In this document: piece after piece, positions 8,323-10,416 of the stretch | Layout: every line of letters begins with the position of its first letter | Numbering within the stretch: the stretch's first letter is position 1 | DNA from: Sphingobacteriaceae bacterium | Lineage (GTDB): Bacteria > Bacteroidota > Bacteroidia > B-17B0 > Aurantibacillaceae | Length of the DNA: 10,416 bases | Assembly: GCA_025360355.1 (NCBI GenBank) | Contig: JANYCL010000068.1 | Span: 1 to 10,416 of the forward strand | Reading direction: 5' to 3' | Position numbers and translations under genes: made by a program | Notes under the pieces: model-generated | What the model saw: the letters and a program-made list of their open reading frames with translations, nothing else | Database searches by the model: none | What the model was told of the DNA's origin: nothing

Positions 8323-8355
8323 CAAAGGTAGCCTTTTTATTAAATGTTATACCAA
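8323..8355 (-). promoter_or_regulatory. Bacteroidota-type promoter for the DoxX/thioredoxin gene
   Basis: The -7 box TACCTTTG (8330-8323, minus strand) matches TAnnTTTG perfectly. A TTG (8355-8353) lies 22 bases upstream, within the 17-23 base range described for Flavobacterium promoters. The expected start of transcription, about 5-7 bases downstream, leaves under ten bases of leader before ATG 8309. This argues for separate transcription from the lipoprotein genes upstream. Confidence 0.55.
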
Positions 8356-8406
8356 TTGTTATTGTAAAATCACCGAAGGATATTTTATAATTTACAATGG
8401 TTAATG

Positions 8407-8457
8407 CCGATACCAATATCCTATAAAAAAATCAGACCGAAATATATTGGTAATCGG
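8407..8457. repeat. Imperfect inverted repeat in the gap between lipoprotein cluster and DoxX gene
   Basis: Arms CCGATACCAATAT (8407-8419) and ATATTGGTAATCGG (8444-8457) are complementary apart from one bulged base, with a 24-base loop holding a run of seven A. A second, separate dyad lies just beside it: ATTGTAAA (8361-8368) with TTTACAAT (8391-8398). Together they fill most of the 161-base gap. The role is unclear. Confidence 0.5.
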
Positions 8458-8458
8458 T
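8425..8458 (-). terminator. Possible weak intrinsic terminator after the three-gene lipoprotein cluster
   Basis: On the minus strand, 13 bases after the stop of the 8471 gene, ACCGA (8458-8454) and TCGGT (8440-8436) can form a 5-bp stem with a 13-base loop. Four bases later come seven T (8431-8425). The stem is short, and it competes with the larger inverted repeat at 8407-8457. Confidence 0.4.
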
Positions 8459-8470
8459 ATAAATACGTAA

Positions 8471-8698
8471 TTAGTTTAACTGACAATCCTTGGTGTAAGG
8501 TTTTCCATTTGCATCGGTTCCGCTTTCGTTCACGCAATTTGCCTTAGCTGTTTTTTTGGTTACGGAAACCAAACTTGTGCTAACAGCAGGACCAGCTACT
8601 CCATTAGTTGTGGTAACGCATGAACACTGGAAATCTTTTTTACAGGAAGCAAATGTCATTATAGCGATCAATGCGGAGAGTGTAATTAGTTTTTTCAT
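8471..8698 (-). CDS. Small cysteine-containing lipoprotein, family member 1 (75 aa)
   Basis: The protein has a type II signal peptide: M-K-K, a hydrophobic stretch, and lipobox F-A-S-C with the lipidated cysteine at residue 19, then K-K-D. The mature part is about 57 residues and rich in T, S, K and N. It holds the family pattern: C-S-C (24-26), K-A-N-C (ending at residue 55) and a final C-Q-L-N. That gives four cysteines besides the lipidated one, enough for two disulfides. It is the shortest of four paralogues in the window and has no recognised domain; the function is unknown. The ATG at 8698 follows the stop of the 8720 gene by 21 bases, so the two are probably cotranscribed. It should be anchored in the outer membrane or its periplasmic face. 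Surface exposure is possible, because K-D after the cysteine partly resembles Bacteroidota surface-export signals. Confidence 0.8.
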   Translation of the reverse strand: MKKLITLSALIAIMTFASCKKDFQCSCVTTTNGVAGPAVSTSLVSVTKKTAKANCVNESGTDANGKPYTKDCQLN

Positions 8699-8719
8699 TT
8701 TAAACCGTTTTTATAATTA

Positions 8720-8974
8720 TTAATCTTTTATAGCGCAATCTGTAGTATTCACATAAGTTTGTCCGTCAACTGACGAAGTATAACTACTGGATGTTTTAAT
8801 GCATGCTCTTTTGGCGTCGCTTGCTTTCGCATGTGTAAATGTAATGTACGTTATGGTACGTGTTGTTCCGGGTTCGGTACTCGTACCAACGCACCCACAA
8901 ACGTGATCTTTTTTGCAAGAAATAAATGCTGCAAGCAAAATAAAAGTTCCGGATAGTATAAAGAATTTTTTCAT
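8720..8974 (-). CDS. Small cysteine-containing lipoprotein, family member 2 (84 aa)
   Basis: The start is placed at the ATG at 8974, which opens a proper signal peptide (M-K-K-F-F, hydrophobic core, lipobox F-I-S-C with the lipidated cysteine at residue 20, then K-K-D). The frame runs upstream to an ATG at 9019, but those extra 15 residues would put a charged segment before the signal peptide and overlap the preceding gene. Family landmarks are C-G-C (26-28), K-R-A-C (ending near 58) and a terminal D-C-A-I-K-D. The stretch between the CxC and the third cysteine is threonine-rich and beta-prone. Spacing of 29 bases to the gene upstream and 21 to the one downstream puts it in the middle of a three-gene unit. 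The function is unknown. It is the most divergent copy in its signal peptide. Confidence 0.78.
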   Translation of the reverse strand: MKKFFILSGTFILLAAFISCKKDHVCGCVGTSTEPGTTRTITYITFTHAKASDAKRACIKTSSSYTSSVDGQTYVNTTDCAIKD

Positions 8975-9003
8975 GGTATTGTTTTTAGCGGTCATGATAA
9001 ATA

Positions 9004-9273
9004 TTAACTCAAAGTACATTTACGTTCAATATCATCCGTATAAGTATCGGTAGAAATAACATATTCAAACGAATATCTTAAAGACATACAATTTACACGA
9101 CCCTCAGTTTTACTCACATGTTTTAAAGTTTTTGTATCCGACTTTGTTGCCGTTGTAACACCTGTTGGTCCGGTAGTATTAGTAGTAGAATCACAGGTAC
9201 AGGTTCTGTCTTTTCTGCAAGAAGCAAAAGAAATTGCCAAAACGGTAACAAGTAATAATGTTAGTTTTTTCAT
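9004..9273 (-). CDS. Small cysteine-containing lipoprotein, family member 3 (89 aa)
   Basis: The signal peptide M-K-K-L-T-L-L is followed by lipobox F-A-S-C (lipidated cysteine at residue 19) and R-K-D. The mature protein carries C-T-C (25-27), a T/G-rich linker, K-T-E-G-R-V-N-C (55-62) and a final K-C-T-L-S. It is closest to member 4: both share A-I-S-F-A-S-C and end C-T-L-S. It is about 10 residues longer than the others, with the extra length between the third and fourth mature cysteines. It is the first gene of the cluster 9273-8471. No perfect -7 box was seen upstream; TATTTTAG about 30 bases before the ATG matches 7 of 8 positions. A strong terminator for the previous gene lies upstream, so the cluster needs its own promoter. 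The function is unknown. Confidence 0.8.
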   Translation of the reverse strand: MKKLTLLLVTVLAISFASCRKDRTCTCDSTTNTTGPTGVTTATKSDTKTLKHVSKTEGRVNCMSLRYSFEYVISTDTYTDDIERKCTLS

Positions 9274-9356
9274 TTATACTGTTTTTTTAATAGATCTAAA
9301 ATACTTAATTATTTGATATTCTAAACACAAAGTCCCAAGCCCCAGAAAACAGCCAT

Positions 9357-9389
9357 AAAAAAAGGCCTCCGAGATTCGAAAGCCTTTTT
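9357..9389 (-). terminator. Strong intrinsic terminator downstream of lipoprotein member 4
   Basis: On the minus strand, arms 9389-9376 and 9372-9359 form a continuous 14-bp stem with a 3-base loop, followed by a run of T ending at 9357. Two pairs are G-U in the minus-strand RNA but would be C-A mismatches in the plus-strand RNA, so the hairpin is tuned to minus-strand transcription. It begins 20 bases after the stop of the 9409 gene. Confidence 0.85.
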
Positions 9390-9408
9390 AAATAAATGCT
9401 AATTAATA

Positions 9409-9645
9409 TTAGCTTAAAGTACAGCTTCTTGTGTTAATATAAGATGCAGAAGCAGTGTTGTAATCAGTTCCTGAAGTACAATTAGCTTTACCTGTAGCTT
9501 TTGATACTTTAGTCATAGTATTTACTTGAGTGCTTGAAGTTGATGAACCTGTGCTAGTGTAAGTACAAGTACAAACGCGATCTTTTTTGCAAGATGCAAA
9601 GCTAATTGCTAATGCTGCAACAGCTAAAATTGTTAATTTTTTCAT
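9409..9645 (-). CDS. Small cysteine-containing lipoprotein, family member 4 (78 aa)
   Basis: This is the cleanest member of the family. It has M-K-K-L-T-I-L, an alanine-rich hydrophobic core, lipobox F-A-S-C (lipidated cysteine at residue 19), K-K-D, C-T-C (25-27), a S/T-rich linker, K-A-T-G-K-A-N-C (49-56) and a terminal S-C-T-L-S. The mature part is about 60 residues, with four cysteines beyond the lipidated one. It has its own promoter upstream and a strong terminator downstream, so it is a single-gene transcript, unlike its three paralogues. That may allow separate or higher expression. The ATG at 9645 directly opens the signal peptide, and no alternative start is needed. No named domain is recognised. 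Short lipoproteins of this look are frequent and uncharacterised in Bacteroidota, to my knowledge. Confidence 0.82.
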   Translation of the reverse strand: MKKLTILAVAALAISFASCKKDRVCTCTYTSTGSSTSSTQVNTMTKVSKATGKANCTSGTDYNTASASYINTRSCTLS

Positions 9646-9678
9646 TGTTTAGTTTTTTAAAGGTTTTTAAATGTGCGT

Positions 9679-9708
9679 CAAAAATAGGTAAATATTTGCA
9701 ATTAGCAA
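9679..9708 (-). promoter_or_regulatory. Bacteroidota-type promoter for lipoprotein member 4
   Basis: TTG (9708-9706, minus strand), a 19-base spacer and TATTTTTG (9686-9679) match the Flavobacterium TTG / TAnnTTTG promoter pattern perfectly. The expected start is near 9673, giving a leader of about 28 bases before ATG 9645. This is the best promoter in the window. Confidence 0.7.
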
Positions 9709-9780
9709 GTACTATTTCCCCTCTAATTTTTTTGACAACGAAAATCTAAAAAAAACCGGTTAAGCGAACTGATTTTCATC

Positions 9781-9796
9781 AACCTTAAATAAGGTT
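9781..9796. promoter_or_regulatory. Perfect dyad between divergent lipoprotein and MoxR genes
   Basis: AACCTTA-AA-TAAGGTT is a perfect 7-bp inverted repeat with a 2-base centre. It lies in the 239-base divergent gap (9646-9884), about 70 bases upstream of each predicted core promoter. It could be an operator for a dimeric regulator. There is no downstream T-run to suggest a terminator. It may also be chance in AT-rich DNA. Confidence 0.3.
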
Positions 9797-9860
9797 AATT
9801 CCTATTGTGTGCTTAACATCTTTTAACAGCGCATTGTAGCCCTAAACCCCTTATGCTTAC

Positions 9861-9868
9861 TATTTTTG
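9861..9868 (+). promoter_or_regulatory. -7 box for the MoxR gene
   Basis: TATTTTTG matches the TAnnTTTG consensus perfectly, 16 bases before ATG 9885, so the leader would be about 10 bases. The nearest TTG (9834-9836) is 24 bases upstream, just outside the usual spacing. Confidence 0.5.
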
Positions 9869-9884
9869 AACACATTATAAAGTT

Positions 9885-10416
9885 ATGGTAGATATAAGAG
9901 AATTAAACGAAAAAATACAACGCGAAAGTGCGTTTGTAGACCTCCTTTCAAGCGAAATGGATAAGGTAATTGTTGGTCAGAAAAACATGGTTGAGCGTCT
10001 GTTAATTGGACTACTTAGCAATGGACATATCCTTTTAGAAGGTGTTCCTGGATTAGCTAAAACACTGGCAATAAATACATTAGCTAAATGTGTAAAAGCC
10101 GATTTTAGTAGGATCCAATTTACTCCTGATCTTTTACCGGCCGATTTGATCGGAACCATGATCTATAACCAAAAACAAGAAGCATTTTCGATCCGTAAAG
10201 GACCGGTTTTTGCAAATTTTGTTTTGGCCGATGAAATTAACCGTGCTCCCGCAAAAGTTCAATCAGCTTTACTTGAGGCTATGCAAGAACGTCAGGTTAC
10301 AATTGGGGATACAACTTTTCCTTTACCAAATCCATTCTTGGTTTTAGCTAATCCAGGAACACCTTCTAAAAGGATATGTCCATTGCTAAGTAGTCCAATT
10401 AACAGACGCTCAACCA
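9885..10416 (+). CDS. MoxR-family AAA+ ATPase, N-terminal part (3' end disrupted at window edge)
   Basis: MoxR ATPases are cytoplasmic chaperone-like AAA+ proteins, usually encoded beside DUF58/von Willebrand factor A genes and thought to help assemble or activate partner complexes. The Walker A motif is G-V-P-G-L-A-K-T (residues 53-60). Walker B with the MoxR hallmark is V-L-A-D-E-I-N-R-A-P (113-122), followed by A-L-L-E-A-M-Q-E-R-Q-V-T (128-139). ATG 9885 gives the usual 50-residue lead before Walker A. The family normally continues after F-L-V-L-A with T-Q-N-P. Here, from about residue 156 (10350), the frame instead reads N-P-G-T-P-S-K, which is the antisense of the gene's own Walker A region. 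The true coding sequence therefore ends at about 10349, and the last 22 codons are not genuine protein. Full-length members have roughly 310-340 residues, so about half is present. Confidence 0.9.
   Translation, partial: MVDIRELNEKIQRESAFVDLLSSEMDKVIVGQKNMVERLLIGLLSNGHILLEGVPGLAKTLAINTLAKCVKADFSRIQFTPDLLPADLIGTMIYNQKQEAFSIRKGPVFANFVLADEINRAPAKVQSALLEAMQERQVTIGDTTFPLPNPFLVLANPGTPSKRICPLLSSPINRRST
9988..10416. repeat. 76-bp perfect inverted repeat ending at the window edge
   Basis: Bases 10341-10416 are an exact reverse complement of 9988-10063, separated by 277 bases. Both arms lie inside the MoxR gene, and the right arm runs to the last base of the window. The first ten bases of the right arm (GTTTTAGCTA) also fit the sequence expected of an uninterrupted MoxR gene (V-L-A). 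The switch of strand therefore probably took place at that short shared stretch. It is most simply read as a fold-back chimera. Confidence 0.95.

Noticed and set aside
8975..9019. Upstream ATG at 9019 for lipoprotein member 2
   Set aside because: It would overlap the preceding gene and bury the signal peptide behind 15 extra residues; the three paralogues all start M-K-K.
8471..9645. CRISPR array or tandem DNA repeat
   Set aside because: The similarity is at the protein level between separate genes; there are no regularly spaced identical DNA repeats.
9977..10159. Minus-strand 60-codon open frame inside the MoxR gene
   Set aside because: It is antisense to the conserved Walker A region. Its apparent match to the end of the window is explained by the inverted repeat, not by a second gene.
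10350..10416. A novel C-terminal variant of MoxR
   Set aside because: The differing residues are exactly the antisense of the gene's own earlier sequence, so they come from the fold-back.
1..10416. tRNA, rRNA or insertion sequence
   Set aside because: No tRNA-like cloverleaf, rRNA core sequence, transposase motif or target-site duplication was seen on either strand.

Overview
The window looks like the chromosome of an AT-rich member of the Bacteroidota, probably Flavobacteriia or a related class. Four things point there: a large secreted protein ending in a gliding-motility/T9SS type B sorting domain, lipoproteins with an S-C-K-K-D-type lipobox, promoter boxes matching the Bacteroidota -7 consensus TAnnTTTG, and a lack of clear Shine-Dalgarno sites.

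Layout. Positions 1-360 (+) hold the 3' end of cdsA (phospholipid synthesis). Converging on it is a minus-strand cluster: tilS (2572-1247), a two-helix membrane protein whose start overlaps the tilS stop by one base (1247-711), and a 95-residue cytoplasmic protein (644-357) whose stop overlaps the cdsA stop. Divergent from tilS is kmo (2691-4034, +), for the kynurenine route to quinolinate and NAD. Converging on kmo is a 1084-residue secreted protein (7304-4050, -) with the order signal peptide, lamin-tail domain, chitobiase-C-like domain, CotH kinase-like domain, Ig-like repeats, PKD-like domain, T9SS sorting domain.

Upstream on the same strand come a MauE/DoxX-type membrane protein fused to a periplasmic thioredoxin domain (8309-7380) and four paralogous cysteine-bearing mini-lipoproteins (8698-8471, 8974-8720, 9273-9004, 9645-9409). 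Three of these form a tight cluster. The fourth has its own promoter and a strong terminator. A divergent MoxR-type AAA+ ATPase gene begins at 9885 (+).

The last 76 bases (10341-10416) are a perfect reverse complement of 9988-10063 and break the MoxR reading exactly where its conserved core should continue. This looks like a fold-back chimera at a contig end rather than biology, so the sequence after about 10350 should not be trusted.

The best candidate for something undescribed is the four-copy mini-lipoprotein family, with its CxC pair and two further conserved cysteines, next to a predicted membrane thiol-redox protein. Housekeeping genes make up most of the rest.
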